Assembly: GCA_030606485.1 (NCBI GenBank)
Contig: JAUWGH010000001.1
Coordinates: forward strand, 1 to 64,000
DNA: 64,000 nt
Direction: 5' to 3'
Origin: Promethearchaeota archaeon
Lineage (GTDB): Archaea; Asgardarchaeota; Lokiarchaeia; Sigyniarchaeales; SOKP01
This document shows, in pieces, positions 8,603-17,075 of the stretch. The notes below the pieces were generated by a model. The model searched no databases, was not told the origin of the DNA, and saw only the letters and a list, made by a program, of their open reading frames with translations. How positions within the stretch are numbered: the stretch's first letter is position 1; each line of letters opens with the position of its first letter. A program made the position numbers and the translations under genes.

Positions 8603-10051
8603 ATGTCTTCTGAAAAATTGGTTAAAACAAAAATTGTAGCTACACTTGGTCCTGCTTCTAATAATATAGCCATAATTAAAAGATTAATCGATACTGGTGT
8701 TGATGTTTTTCGATTAAATTTTTCTCATGGAACGCATGAACAAAAAACTGAAACTTTTAAAATGATTCGAGAAGTAAATGAATATATTGGTATAATGTGC
8801 GATATACAAGGCCCTAAAATTAGGGTTGGAACAATAAAAGAACCATTTATTATGAATGTGAATCAAAAAATAAAGATTTATGAAGAAAACATTGAAGGAA
8901 ATGAGGAACAATTCAGCATCCCCTATGATGGTTTTCTTTCGGATATAAGCATCGGAGATTTAATATTTATTAATGATGGTATCATTCGAATTGAGATTAA
9001 AAGTAAAGAAAAGGATCATATAATAGGGCAAGTAATTTCGGGCGGGCCAATTTCCTCTAATAAAGGAGTTAATATCCCTTCTGGTGAACTTAAACAGAAA
9101 GTTCCAACTAAAAAAGATGTAGAAGATATGAAATTAATTGCAAAGCTTGATCCTGAATTTTTAGCTATTTCTTTTGTTGGAACTGCAGCCGATGTATTGA
9201 ACGTTAAAAAATTGATGCAAAATTTTGGTAATTCAGAAATCAAATTAATTTCTAAAATTGAAAGACCGATAGCTTTAAAAAATTTTCCGCAGATATTAGA
9301 AGTTTCTGATGGAATAATGGTTGCAAGAGGAGACTTGGGCGTTGAAATATCCCCAGACCTAGTTCCCGTCAAACAGAAGGAAATAATAAAGCAATGTAAT
9401 ATCTTAGGAAAATTTGTAATTACAGCTACGCAGATGCTGGAATCGATGACAATAAATCCAATCCCTACTAGAGCAGAAGCAAATGATGTATTCAATGCTG
9501 TATTCGATGGCACAGATGCTGTAATGCTTTCAGGCGAAACTGCTATGGGAAAATTTCCAATACAAAGTGTGAGTTATATGGACCGCATTGCTAATACTGC
9601 TTCTGAGATTATACCTCCACGAGATCCTGCTGATTTTGACTCTGAAAAACTACAACATACACAATTATTAGGTAGAGGTATTCTAGATCTTTCACATCAA
9701 TTAGTAAATTTGAACTATCAAGGTAAGATTTTAGTTATTACCAGAAAAGGATTTGGTTGCCGGATGATTTCTAAATATAGACCACCACTACCGATATATG
9801 CAATTACTCCGTTTAAAAGAACTGCAAGAGAATTGAATCTTTTATGGGGTGTAATGCCAATCCATATTACAGATGAAAATTTTTTTAATCAACCCGTAGA
9901 GGATATTATAAGTCAAGCAGTTCAATATGCTGTTGATCATAGGCATTTTGAGTTAAATAATCATGTAATTATATTATTAGCTTCAAGAAAATATCCAGAT
10001 TTTGGAAATCTAGTCGGATTTTATTATGTAAAAGAAATAATCGAAAAATAA
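8603..10051 (+). CDS. pyk: pyruvate kinase
   Basis: This enzyme transfers phosphate from phosphoenolpyruvate to ADP in the last step of glycolysis, in the cytosol. The barrel begins KTKIVATLGPAS. Substrate and metal motifs are clear: VFRLNFSHG, CDIQGPKIRVG, ISKIERPIAL (catalytic Lys), MVARGDLGVEI and ITATQMLESM followed by PTRAEANDV. MLSGETAMGKFP ends the barrel, and a C-terminal alpha/beta domain follows from about residue 345. The length, 482 residues, is normal. There is no extra C-terminal PEP-utilising domain. I start at ATG 8603; an in-frame TTG three codons upstream is less likely. A strong T-run follows. Confidence 0.97.
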   Translation: MSSEKLVKTKIVATLGPASNNIAIIKRLIDTGVDVFRLNFSHGTHEQKTETFKMIREVNEYIGIMCDIQGPKIRVGTIKEPFIMNVNQKIKIYEENIEGNEEQFSIPYDGFLSDISIGDLIFINDGIIRIEIKSKEKDHIIGQVISGGPISSNKGVNIPSGELKQKVPTKKDVEDMKLIAKLDPEFLAISFVGTAADVLNVKKLMQNFGNSEIKLISKIERPIALKNFPQILEVSDGIMVARGDLGVEISPDLVPVKQKEIIKQCNILGKFVITATQMLESMTINPIPTRAEANDVFNAVFDGTDAVMLSGETAMGKFPIQSVSYMDRIANTASEIIPPRDPADFDSEKLQHTQLLGRGILDLSHQLVNLNYQGKILVITRKGFGCRMISKYRPPLPIYAITPFKRTARELNLLWGVMPIHITDENFFNQPVEDIISQAVQYAVDHRHFELNNHVIILLASRKYPDFGNLVGFYYVKEIIEK

Positions 10052-10064
10052 TAAGAAATATCAG

Positions 10065-10082
10065 TTTTTGGGTTTTTTTTTT
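10065..10082 (+). terminator. poly-T terminator after pyk
   Basis: TTTTTGGG followed by ten T lies just past the pyk stop and immediately before the 3' end of the convergent gene. It fits archaeal T-run termination of pyk. Confidence 0.6.
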
Positions 10083-10088
10083 AAAAAT

Positions 10089-10895
10089 TTATTTCTCTTT
10101 TCTTTTAATCTTCAGATCGTATGCAATATATAATATAATTCCGGCTAAAATAATTGCTAGTCCAACTATCCACATAAAATATTCAAATTCTGTTTGACTG
10201 GTCCAAGTCCAACCCCAAGCATGTGAAAAAAAGTCGAATGGAAGGAAAAATAACATTAAAAATATCATTGATATATCGATTATACTAGCAAAAATTAAGA
10301 TTTCAACCGTTCTAATTTGTTCTCGTTCTCCAATTAAAGTACTAATCAGGTTTGAAATTTGTTTATTTTTAAATATTATACCCATAAGAGCTGAAATTAC
10401 GATAATTTCTATCCATGCTTTTATTAAAATTTCAATAACTATAGCTTCTGGCATTCCTATAACGATATTTAAATCCCATATCGTGAAAATCATTTCTGGA
10501 ATATAACCTACAATTCCCGCAATTAGAATTCCAATTATTTTTTTATAATTGTTTTGTTTAAAGAATGTTATTTTTTCAGTTAGAATATAATAAATAAATC
10601 CGACAGAGAATCCAGTTAAAATTTTTCCTGGGATCAAAGCTGGATTTGCAAAACGAAAAGCAGGAATAAGCCCTACTATAGCTCCTGCTATTGAACCTAA
10701 TATAGGTCCACCACTTAAAGCTACAATATATGTACCTACATGTGACAAATCAATTGCGACACCGGGACCTATTGGTAACGTATATACTGATAAAAATGCT
10801 AAAACCACGCCCAATGCACTCATTACGCTTAGAAATGCGATAGACTTTGAGTTAAAATAGTTTTTAGGAAGAATTCTTTTCGATTCTGGCTCCAT
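10089..10895 (-). CDS. ECF transporter substrate-binding (S) component-like membrane protein
   Basis: This 268-residue integral membrane protein has about six helices. The part from residue 15 to 165 follows the ECF S-component pattern: a first helix SIAFLSVMSALGVVLAF, then IDLSHVGTYIVALSGGPILG and the small-residue helix IAGAIVGLIPAF, lining the substrate pocket for a vitamin or related molecule. A further pair of helices (about 205-228 and 240-260) extends the usual six-helix S unit of around 190 residues. No ATPase or EcfT gene is nearby, so it would be a group II S component sharing a distant energising module. The substrate cannot be assigned. Confidence 0.7.
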   Translation of the reverse strand: MEPESKRILPKNYFNSKSIAFLSVMSALGVVLAFLSVYTLPIGPGVAIDLSHVGTYIVALSGGPILGSIAGAIVGLIPAFRFANPALIPGKILTGFSVGFIYYILTEKITFFKQNNYKKIIGILIAGIVGYIPEMIFTIWDLNIVIGMPEAIVIEILIKAWIEIIVISALMGIIFKNKQISNLISTLIGEREQIRTVEILIFASIIDISMIFLMLFFLPFDFFSHAWGWTWTSQTEFEYFMWIVGLAIILAGIILYIAYDLKIKRKEK

Positions 10896-11143
10896 ATTTA
10901 ATCCAATTTAAAGAAATGATTTTTATTAAATTATTAAATATAAAAATATTCCATTCTATAAAAAGGATTACTCAAATTTTCCCTAGTTTTTACTCATCTT
11001 TAGGTAGCCTAAATTATTTAATATTATGCTAAAATGAAGAATTTTTTTAGAATTCGCAATAAAAAAATTTTAATAGTATTCTAATGCGATGATTTTCAAC
11101 TAATTCCTTAAAAAATTTGAAATATTTATAAAATTGAATAATT

Positions 11144-11758
11144 ATGGAAAACGACATTAATCTTATTGATAAACTTCTTAAATTTGCACATGGGAGTGTT
11201 TATGGTATATCATCAGTTGTAATTGGACTTTTATTTAACATTATTGCATTAATCTTATTTCCAAACTATAATTTTCTTCTTAATATGATAAGCGAATTGG
11301 GTGTAGGCCCAGGTGGAATTTTTTTTAATTTAGGATTAATTTTAGCAGGGATATTAGCAATTCCATTTTTTATTTATTTTGGTCGAGTTCTTAGAAGTAA
11401 TAATACTAATACCAGTCTTGAAAAAAGTGCAGTGACTACTTCTATTATTTCTTGTTTTTCTTTTGCGCTTATTGGATGTTTTCCAGCAATACAGAATAAC
11501 AATATTGTTTTGTTTTTTCATGGCACTTTTACTTTAATAAATTGGATATGTGAGATTCTTTATTTAACTCTTTTTAGCATTTTAATTTTAAAAAGTTCTA
11601 AATTTTCAAAATTACAAGCTTTTCATGGTTTTATTGGTATTGGTGTAATCGGGTTTAACTTATTCACATGGTGGCCGATAACAGAATGGGCTGTTGCATT
11701 ATTCATTACATCTTGGATTCTTGTTAATGCAATATATATGCTTTATAAAAAAATATAA
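11144..11758 (+). CDS. DUF998-like membrane protein
   Basis: The 204 residues form about six membrane helices. The signature is NMISELGVGPGGIFFNLGLI near residue 48: DUF998 proteins carry ISxLG followed by a helix starting with Phe-Asn at this point. The rest shows the family layout of paired helices with a short polar loop (RSNNTNTSLEKS) after the third. The biochemical role of the family is not established. No operon partner: it is followed within 40 bases by the convergent rfcL gene. The start is ATG 11144. Confidence 0.75.
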   Translation: MENDINLIDKLLKFAHGSVYGISSVVIGLLFNIIALILFPNYNFLLNMISELGVGPGGIFFNLGLILAGILAIPFFIYFGRVLRSNNTNTSLEKSAVTTSIISCFSFALIGCFPAIQNNNIVLFFHGTFTLINWICEILYLTLFSILILKSSKFSKLQAFHGFIGIGVIGFNLFTWWPITEWAVALFITSWILVNAIYMLYKKI

Positions 11759-11794
11759 ATATTATAAAAAACTGCTTTAAAGGCATATTAATCT

Positions 11795-13060
11795 CTATTT
11801 TTTCAAAATCTGCTTCTCTTTTGAATCGAGTTGCAACCAATCGCTTATTTCTTTTTTTATTTTTATTGATTTTGAGGATAATAATTTGAGGAATGGAATT
11901 ACAGTTCTTGTTGCTTCAATAGAGGATATTTCATATACATCCTCAATTTTTTTTGCTAAAGAAAGTTTATCTCTGCCAATTCTACTTGAAATAATTTCAG
12001 GAAAAGTAGTTTTTACGAATTTTGGTGTATAACTCCTCTTTTTTGCAAGAGAGACACCTCCACCAAATAAATCAAAAAAATAAGGCAGTAAAGCCCAATT
12101 TTGATATTTTCTTATTCGACCAAATATTTGGTCTGCAGTGGAAATATTTTCAAACGCATCGACCAGTTCAACATTTAAATTAATATATTTCGGCAAATTT
12201 TCATTAACCCATCTATATAATAAATCATAATTCACATCTGATTTATCAAGTAATCTTTTTGCATCGATTAATGTTTTTACTTCTGTAAATAGAGACCGTA
12301 TTAGAGAAAAAATAAGTTCAGAGGTATCTCTTTGAAGTTCATCTAAATTTTTAAGAGATTCAGCGCTTCTTCCACCTTGCATTAATCCTTGGAGATCATT
12401 TATGGAAGCACGTAGATCACCATTGTTTTTTTGAGCAATAGAAATTAAATCTTTAGGTTTAAAATCATTTATATTTTCTCTTTTAAGGATTTTTTCTAGT
12501 ATTTTAATAACAGCTTCCTCAGATAAGGGTTGAACTTCAAATTTTCTTACTTTTTTATATATTGGATTTAAACTTCTCTTATATTCATTGGCGATCATGA
12601 CAATTGGAAATTCACTATTAATCATAATTTCCAAAACAGTTGGAATCGCTCCTTTATCACTAACTCCATAAATTCCATCTATTTCATCGATAAGGATTAT
12701 TTTATTTTTTGATTTAAATATGAAATCCATCATATCTCTTGCTTTAGAAGCTTCATCTAATTTCTTTTTTAGTGATTTTTGCGTTCGAGTATCAGATGCA
12801 TTTGTTTCTATTACTTGCATGTTTAGATCATTGGCTATAGCATAGATAACAGAAGTTTTCCCGATGCCTGGTGGTCCTTCAAGTAATACTGCCTTTTCTT
12901 TACTCTCTTTTTTAAAATTTTTAATAAATTTAATTAGCTCATCAATTAAATCGACCTTTTGTCTATTAACTTTTGCAACTGGTTTTGCCATCTCCTTTAT
13001 AGATTTTGGGCGATACTTCTCAACCCAAGGTAATTCAGACTTTTTTTCTATCTCTTCCAA
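11795..13060 (-). CDS. rfcL: replication factor C large subunit
   Basis: RfcL is the collar-bearing subunit of the archaeal clamp loader that opens PCNA onto primed DNA. It begins LPWVEKYRPKSIKEM, then Walker A EGPPGIGKTS (about residue 64), sensor region IETNASDTR, Walker B IILIDEIDGIYG (about 122) and sensor 2 GDLRASINDLQG. It lacks the SRC arginine-finger motif, as expected of the large subunit. The helical C-terminal domain runs to residue 421. Many archaeal RfcL proteins end in a PCNA-interacting QxxLxxFF box. Here the end is DSKEKQILKK with no aromatic pair, so a classical C-terminal PIP box appears absent. It is the last gene of the rfcS-rfcS2-rfcL run; the upstream stop is 25 bases away. 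Confidence 0.95.
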   Translation of the reverse strand: MEEIEKKSELPWVEKYRPKSIKEMAKPVAKVNRQKVDLIDELIKFIKNFKKESKEKAVLLEGPPGIGKTSVIYAIANDLNMQVIETNASDTRTQKSLKKKLDEASKARDMMDFIFKSKNKIILIDEIDGIYGVSDKGAIPTVLEIMINSEFPIVMIANEYKRSLNPIYKKVRKFEVQPLSEEAVIKILEKILKRENINDFKPKDLISIAQKNNGDLRASINDLQGLMQGGRSAESLKNLDELQRDTSELIFSLIRSLFTEVKTLIDAKRLLDKSDVNYDLLYRWVNENLPKYINLNVELVDAFENISTADQIFGRIRKYQNWALLPYFFDLFGGGVSLAKKRSYTPKFVKTTFPEIISSRIGRDKLSLAKKIEDVYEISSIEATRTVIPFLKLLSSKSIKIKKEISDWLQLDSKEKQILKK

Positions 13061-13084
13061 AATATTGTTCCTTATTGATTTAAA

Positions 13085-14131
13085 TTAAAATTTTTCAGAT
13101 AACAGACACATTTTCGAAATTAAATTAGAAAGTTGAATATCATCATCTTGACCATCAATACTTCTAAAATCAGCGTCGGCAATATAATTAATATATTGAA
13201 TCTTAATAGATTTACTAAGAGGGAATTTAATTATTTCATCTAACAATTGTTTATATATTTCTTGCGCAGAATAATTAAATTCTCTTCGAATTTTTCTCAA
13301 TTGTGTTCTTACAGCAGAAAAATCGCCTTTTAAAATAGGTCTTAAAAGTTCTTTTATTTTTTTATCCCTATCCCTATTAATAACTTCGAAAAGCACTTCT
13401 GAATTGATGTTTGTTGATATCATTGCAGATAATTGCAAAATATCGATTGCTTTATTTAATTGACCCTCTGAATACTTATAAAGAAGTCTGAGTGCTGGTT
13501 CATTGATTTTAATTTTCTCCTTTTTTAAGACTATTTCAATAAAATCGCTAAAATTTTTATATTCAACAGGAGGGATAAATAAGATTTGGCAACGAGATAT
13601 AATAGGATCAATAATTGCTGAAATTTTAGACGTAATAAGAATTATTCTACAATTAGAACCATAAGTCTCCATAAGCCTTCTAAACCCTTGCTGAAATTGT
13701 CCTAGAGTTTCAAAATTTTTCACAATTAATATTTTAAATGGAATTTCTCCAATAGCTTTTATCTGAACGAATGGTTTTACTTTTATATCTAAGAATGGAT
13801 GGATATACCTTTTCTTCCCTGCTCGACTTCCAATCATCCCTGTAGAAAATGTAGATCTAATTCCAGCTTGCCTTCTTTCTTCTTTGGATATGGGAACGTC
13901 TGCAAAAAGAGTTTTCAAATTAGATTCATAAGATCCTCCTAAAAATTCTTTAGCAAAACATTTAGCAATAGTAGTTTTTCCAACTCCGTGATAGCCGGTT
14001 AAAAGTAAATGAGGAAAATTCTTTTTTGAAATATATTCTTTTAATTGAAATTTAATTTGTTCTCTACCACAAATTTCACTTAAAGTTTTTGGTATATATT
14101 TAACCGACCAAACGGGAGAATTAATAGTCAT
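13085..14131 (-). CDS. RFC small-subunit paralogue with degenerate Walker B
   Basis: This 348-residue AAA+ clamp-loader protein keeps the N-terminal WSVKYIPKTLSEI box, a Walker A (GYHGVGKTT, about residue 46), the arginine finger IIDPIISRCQ and sensor 2-like EGQLNKAIDILQL. The Walker B region reads FKILIVKNFETLG: the acidic DExx of hydrolysing subunits is missing. Between Walker A and B there is extra, poorly conserved sequence (about residues 65-115, basic, with IGSRAGKKRYIHPF), roughly 20 residues longer than the neighbouring rfcS. It likely binds ATP and supplies an arginine finger to its neighbour but does not hydrolyse well. Some other archaea also carry a second small subunit, and eukaryotic RFC5 also has a degenerate ATPase site. 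It sits 6 bases from rfcS and 24 from rfcL. Confidence 0.88.
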   Translation of the reverse strand: MTINSPVWSVKYIPKTLSEICGREQIKFQLKEYISKKNFPHLLLTGYHGVGKTTIAKCFAKEFLGGSYESNLKTLFADVPISKEERRQAGIRSTFSTGMIGSRAGKKRYIHPFLDIKVKPFVQIKAIGEIPFKILIVKNFETLGQFQQGFRRLMETYGSNCRIILITSKISAIIDPIISRCQILFIPPVEYKNFSDFIEIVLKKEKIKINEPALRLLYKYSEGQLNKAIDILQLSAMISTNINSEVLFEVINRDRDKKIKELLRPILKGDFSAVRTQLRKIRREFNYSAQEIYKQLLDEIIKFPLSKSIKIQYINYIADADFRSIDGQDDDIQLSNLISKMCLLSEKF

Positions 14132-14137
14132 TGTTAT

Positions 14138-15136
14138 TTATTTCAACTCCCTACTGATCATATTAAATAATGCATTTAATTGAATTTCTGAATTAGAACC
14201 TTGAGTTATTCTAAATTCGTATTCTCCAAGGTAACTATAAATTCTTGCTAAATTTATATTATTTAAACCCTTCTCTTGAGATATTTTTAATAACACTTGT
14301 CTCATTAAATTCCTACTTGAGTATCCACTAAGACTTTTAAGTATCTCTTTTAGATCATCAATTTTGCCTAGTTTTAAAGCATTAAATAATTTTTCTAGGA
14401 TTTCTGGTTTGAAATAGCCCGAGATTGAATAAATTTCATCAAGTTTTAGATCATCAATAATTTCTAAAGCAACAGTCATTTGTAATGCATTAATTGCTTT
14501 TCTAAGATCTCCCTCACTGATGAAAAATAATATATTTAACAATTTTTCTTGATTCTTTATAGTGATGTTTTCTTTCTTTATTATAAATTTTAAACGAGAA
14601 TTTATTTTCTCTTTATTTAATGGTGTAAATCTTAAAACTGCACATCTTGAAATAAGTGGATCTATAATTCGGTTTATATTATTACACAAGAATATAAAAA
14701 TTACATTTCCTGAAGATTTTTCTATGATTCTTCTTAATGCCTGCTGAACAGTTCCAGGTATATTATCTGCCTCATCAAGAATCACAATTTTACCATGATT
14801 CTCTTCCGAATCTAGTGAAATGATTGATTGATTAACAAATTTTTTTAAAATATTCCTAACATATTCCATCCTGACATTATCAGAGGCATTTAGTTCTAGA
14901 AGAAGCCCTTTCTTTTTACAATCATTACCTAATAATTTATGTGTTAAAATTAAAGCCGAACTTGTTTTACCTGTTCCGGCAGGACCAGTAAAAATAAGAT
15001 GAGGAACTGTTTTACTATTAATAAATCTTTTCAAATTATTAATTGCGAGATTCTGGCTAATAATATCCTCGAATTCCTGTGGTCTATATTTCTCAACCCA
15101 AGGAACATCTAATAAGGATTCATTATCCAATGCCAT
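14138..15136 (-). CDS. rfcS: replication factor C small subunit
   Basis: This is the canonical clamp-loader motor subunit: 332 residues beginning VPWVEKYRPQEFEDI, with Walker A TGPAGTGKTSSA (about residue 49), LELNASDNVRMEYVR, Walker B IVILDEADNIPG (about 118), sensor 1 FIFLCNNINRI, the SRC arginine finger IIDPLISRCAVL and sensor 2 GDLRKAINALQ. It works with RfcL and the degenerate paralogue encoded directly downstream, in DNA replication and repair. First gene of a three-gene operon with 6- and 24-base gaps. The start is ATG 15136. Confidence 0.97.
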   Translation of the reverse strand: MALDNESLLDVPWVEKYRPQEFEDIISQNLAINNLKRFINSKTVPHLIFTGPAGTGKTSSALILTHKLLGNDCKKKGLLLELNASDNVRMEYVRNILKKFVNQSIISLDSEENHGKIVILDEADNIPGTVQQALRRIIEKSSGNVIFIFLCNNINRIIDPLISRCAVLRFTPLNKEKINSRLKFIIKKENITIKNQEKLLNILFFISEGDLRKAINALQMTVALEIIDDLKLDEIYSISGYFKPEILEKLFNALKLGKIDDLKEILKSLSGYSSRNLMRQVLLKISQEKGLNNINLARIYSYLGEYEFRITQGSNSEIQLNALFNMISRELK

Positions 15137-15160
15137 TAAATTAAATTCTCCATCGACTTA

Positions 15161-15610
15161 TCAGAATTTTAACTCCAGTACTTCATATTTCTTTTTAAAT
15201 TTATATTTTTCATAAAGCTTAGCTGCTTTCAGCGCTTCTTCTTTAAGATTTATTTTAACTCTTTGAACTTTGATTTTCTTTAGATGATTTAGAGCCTCTT
15301 GTAGCAAATATTCTCCAACTCCTTTTCCTCTATACTCTGGACTTACAAAAACTAACTTTATATATCCTTCACTTAAGCCATAGGGATCAACCCTCAATTC
15401 AGCGACGATCATCCCTGCTGGTTCGCCAGTTTCTATATTTTCTGCTAAGAAAATACCATGCCTTTGCAATGGATCATATAATCTTCTTGATATACCCCAA
15501 TCAAACCTTCGTTCATCAAAATTTTCTCCTAAATCAGAAACAAGTTGACTAACAAACTGCTTTAACATCTCTCTATCATCAGGAGTTCCGACTCGAATAC
15601 GAACGTCCAT
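15161..15610 (-). CDS. GNAT family N-acetyltransferase
   Basis: The 149 residues make one GNAT domain. The N-terminal strand RIRVGTPDDREML is typical; the acetyl-CoA pyrophosphate loop is seen in VSPEYRGKGVGEYLLQEAL (about residues 90-108; consensus RxxGxG/A) and the late LYEKYKFKK gives the usual Tyr and beta-bulge strand. It should transfer an acetyl group to an amine, protein N-terminus or small molecule; the acceptor is not readable. It lies 24 bases upstream of rfcS on the same strand and may be co-transcribed. Confidence 0.9.
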   Translation of the reverse strand: MDVRIRVGTPDDREMLKQFVSQLVSDLGENFDERRFDWGISRRLYDPLQRHGIFLAENIETGEPAGMIVAELRVDPYGLSEGYIKLVFVSPEYRGKGVGEYLLQEALNHLKKIKVQRVKINLKEEALKAAKLYEKYKFKKKYEVLELKF

Positions 15611-15731
15611 ATTATGATACCTTAAAAATATTTATAAAGATATATAAAAATTATCTCTTTAATCATTTATTAATTTTTAATTGATTGTTCTATTTTCAAA
15701 ATAATAAGAATAAAAAAGTGAAGAACTTTTT

Positions 15732-16004
15732 TCACCCGCCCCCCCTTTTAATCCATGCTGCAACTTCTGGATCATCATTACCACATGATCGGCATTTACT
15801 CCTAACACCGTATACATCTAATGAAAGATGTACTCGAGTTAATAGTGCACCACAATTTTTACATGTAATATATTTCGCACCGCAATCTTCACACATCTTC
15901 AAATTAGTATCGGTTACAAATGTGTATCTTCGTTTCAGGATACTATCGTTCACGATTCGAAAAATTGTGCCTCCACACTCATCACATACTTCTTTTTCAG
16001 ACAT
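15732..16004 (-). CDS. double zinc-ribbon protein, 90 aa
   Basis: Four CxxC knuckles (CDECG, CEDCG, CKNCG, CRSCG) suggest two zinc sites, probably two small zinc ribbons. A short strand-rich segment (KRRYTFVTDTNLK) separates the first two and the protein ends in Gly after AAWIKRGGG. Such proteins serve as nucleic-acid or protein adaptors in archaea; no specific role can be assigned. It is a separate gene upstream of the GNAT-rfc run with a gap of about 120 bases. Confidence 0.78.
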   Translation of the reverse strand: MSEKEVCDECGGTIFRIVNDSILKRRYTFVTDTNLKMCEDCGAKYITCKNCGALLTRVHLSLDVYGVRSKCRSCGNDDPEVAAWIKRGGG

Positions 16005-16166
16005 TTAAATCATTTTTTCTTCTTTGTTCGAAATTATTATGAAAATGAATAAATGGTTCCTAAGATATTAATAAAAGATAAGATTTTTAATGATTTCCAA
16101 TTAATAACATTTCAATATATTTTTTTCTAAAAAAAATTAATGTAAAAAGAGTAAAAAAAATAAAAA

Positions 16167-16487
16167 TTAATCCATTTTTAATTTCTTCATTTGTGTTTGA
16201 GCTTTCGGGTTTATCTCTTCAAGAGTTCTTATAAGCTGAACAACTTTATCATCTGCAAGTGCTTCTGAGAAGAGCAGAAGGTTTTCAAAAGAACCAATAA
16301 AAAGACCCTTTCGCTTTATTGGCTTGCCATCTTGTTTTATTGGATTTATCTCTAAGAATAGAAGGGCTGGACGCGTTTTTGTAGCAGGCACTTTCACTAC
16401 ATAAACTCCTGGAATTGGAGTCTCCATTTTTCCCCAATCTTCTGCATCTTTTAAATGTTCTCTGAGTTGTAATTTAATATCTGCCAT
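16167..16487 (-). CDS. small PC4-like (possible ssDNA-binding) protein
   Basis: I start at ATG 16487 (MADIKLQLREH) because an upstream in-frame ATG adds 17 Lys- and Ile-rich residues with no family look. The 106 residues give an alternating strand pattern, VYVVKVPATK, RPALLFLEINP, DGKPIKRKGLFIG, then a helix FENLLLFSEAL. This order (strands, a GK/RKG turn, then one helix) resembles PC4/Sub1-type single-stranded DNA-binding proteins, including the DGxxxxxRKGI-like turn, but similarity is only at pattern level. The C-terminus is Lys-rich and ends KKLKMD. If PC4-like, it would act on transcription or repair intermediates. Function is not settled. Confidence 0.6.
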   Translation of the reverse strand: MADIKLQLREHLKDAEDWGKMETPIPGVYVVKVPATKTRPALLFLEINPIKQDGKPIKRKGLFIGSFENLLLFSEALADDKVVQLIRTLEEINPKAQTQMKKLKMD

Positions 16488-16642
16488 ATTTATTATCACT
16501 TTTTTAATTTTGTACGTCTTATATATAACATGTAACATATAAATCTTTTGACAAATTTCAAAATTCCCATTTTTCTATAAGAACTAAAATTCTAAGAAAT
16601 GAACAATAAATAAAGAAATAAGAAAAATTTTAATTTTTATGG

Positions 16643-16822
16643 CTATTCGGGTTTTGGAGCTTGAGATTTTTTAAATATTTCTTCTAAAAATAATTCTTTT
16701 TTAATTAAATCTCGAACTGCCACACGAATAGCTTCTGATCTATTTGGAAATCGGCCTTCGGCTACAAAAGCTTCTAACATTTCTAAATATTTTTCAGGTA
16801 AGCAAACAGAAGAGAGTTGAAT
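16643..16822 (-). CDS. ribbon-helix-helix (CopG-like) regulator with non-standard start
   Basis: A 59-residue frame on the minus strand ends at TAG 16643-16645. It reads IQLSSVCLPEKYLEMLEAF, then GRFPNRSEAIRVAVRDLI and a Pro-rich end. This is a complete ribbon-helix-helix DNA-binding fold, very like the protein at 28556-28834 (both share IRVAVRD). No ATG, GTG or TTG precedes the conserved strand: the frame upstream is ATA, AAA and then a TGA stop at 16829-16831. A strong Shine-Dalgarno AAAGGTGA (16829-16836) stands 7 bases, counted from GGTG, before ATT 16820-16822, which I take as the start; ATA at 16823 is the alternative. A single missing A in the run AAAAA would instead give GTG-Lys-Ile-Ile-Gln, so a frameshift or sequencing error is possible. 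Confidence 0.7.
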   Translation of the reverse strand: MQLSSVCLPEKYLEMLEAFVAEGRFPNRSEAIRVAVRDLIKKELFLEEIFKKSQAPKPE

Positions 16823-16828
16823 TATTTT

Positions 16829-16836
16829 TCACCTTT
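16829..16836 (-). promoter_or_regulatory. Shine-Dalgarno for the ribbon-helix-helix gene
   Basis: AAAGGTGA on the minus strand matches the archaeal anti-Shine-Dalgarno (complement of GGAGGTGA). From GGTG there are 7 bases to ATT. It helps place the start of a gene that has no standard start codon. Confidence 0.55.
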
Positions 16837-17075
16837 TTATTTTTTATTATATTTTTCTCTTATTTTAATTTTGCAGTAGAAATTGACCACTACCTAAAAA
16901 TATATCTAAAAATTAATGAGTATTTATTGCCGACAAAAATATATGGAAATTTGTCTCATTTTTACTTCATTTTATTGTAACTAATTATTAAAAAAAAATT
17001 AAAATCATTTTTTCTATATTTCACTCTTTTAATTTTTAATTAAAAAAATAAATTGATTAATTTAAAAACAAGAAG

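Noticed and set aside
9016-9513. Minus-strand frame of 165 residues inside pyk
   Set aside because: It is antisense to conserved pyruvate kinase active-site motifs.
16744-16980. Plus-strand frame of 78 residues rich in Phe
   Set aside because: It runs antisense through the ribbon-helix-helix gene and into a T-rich spacer; composition is that of reversed AT-rich DNA.
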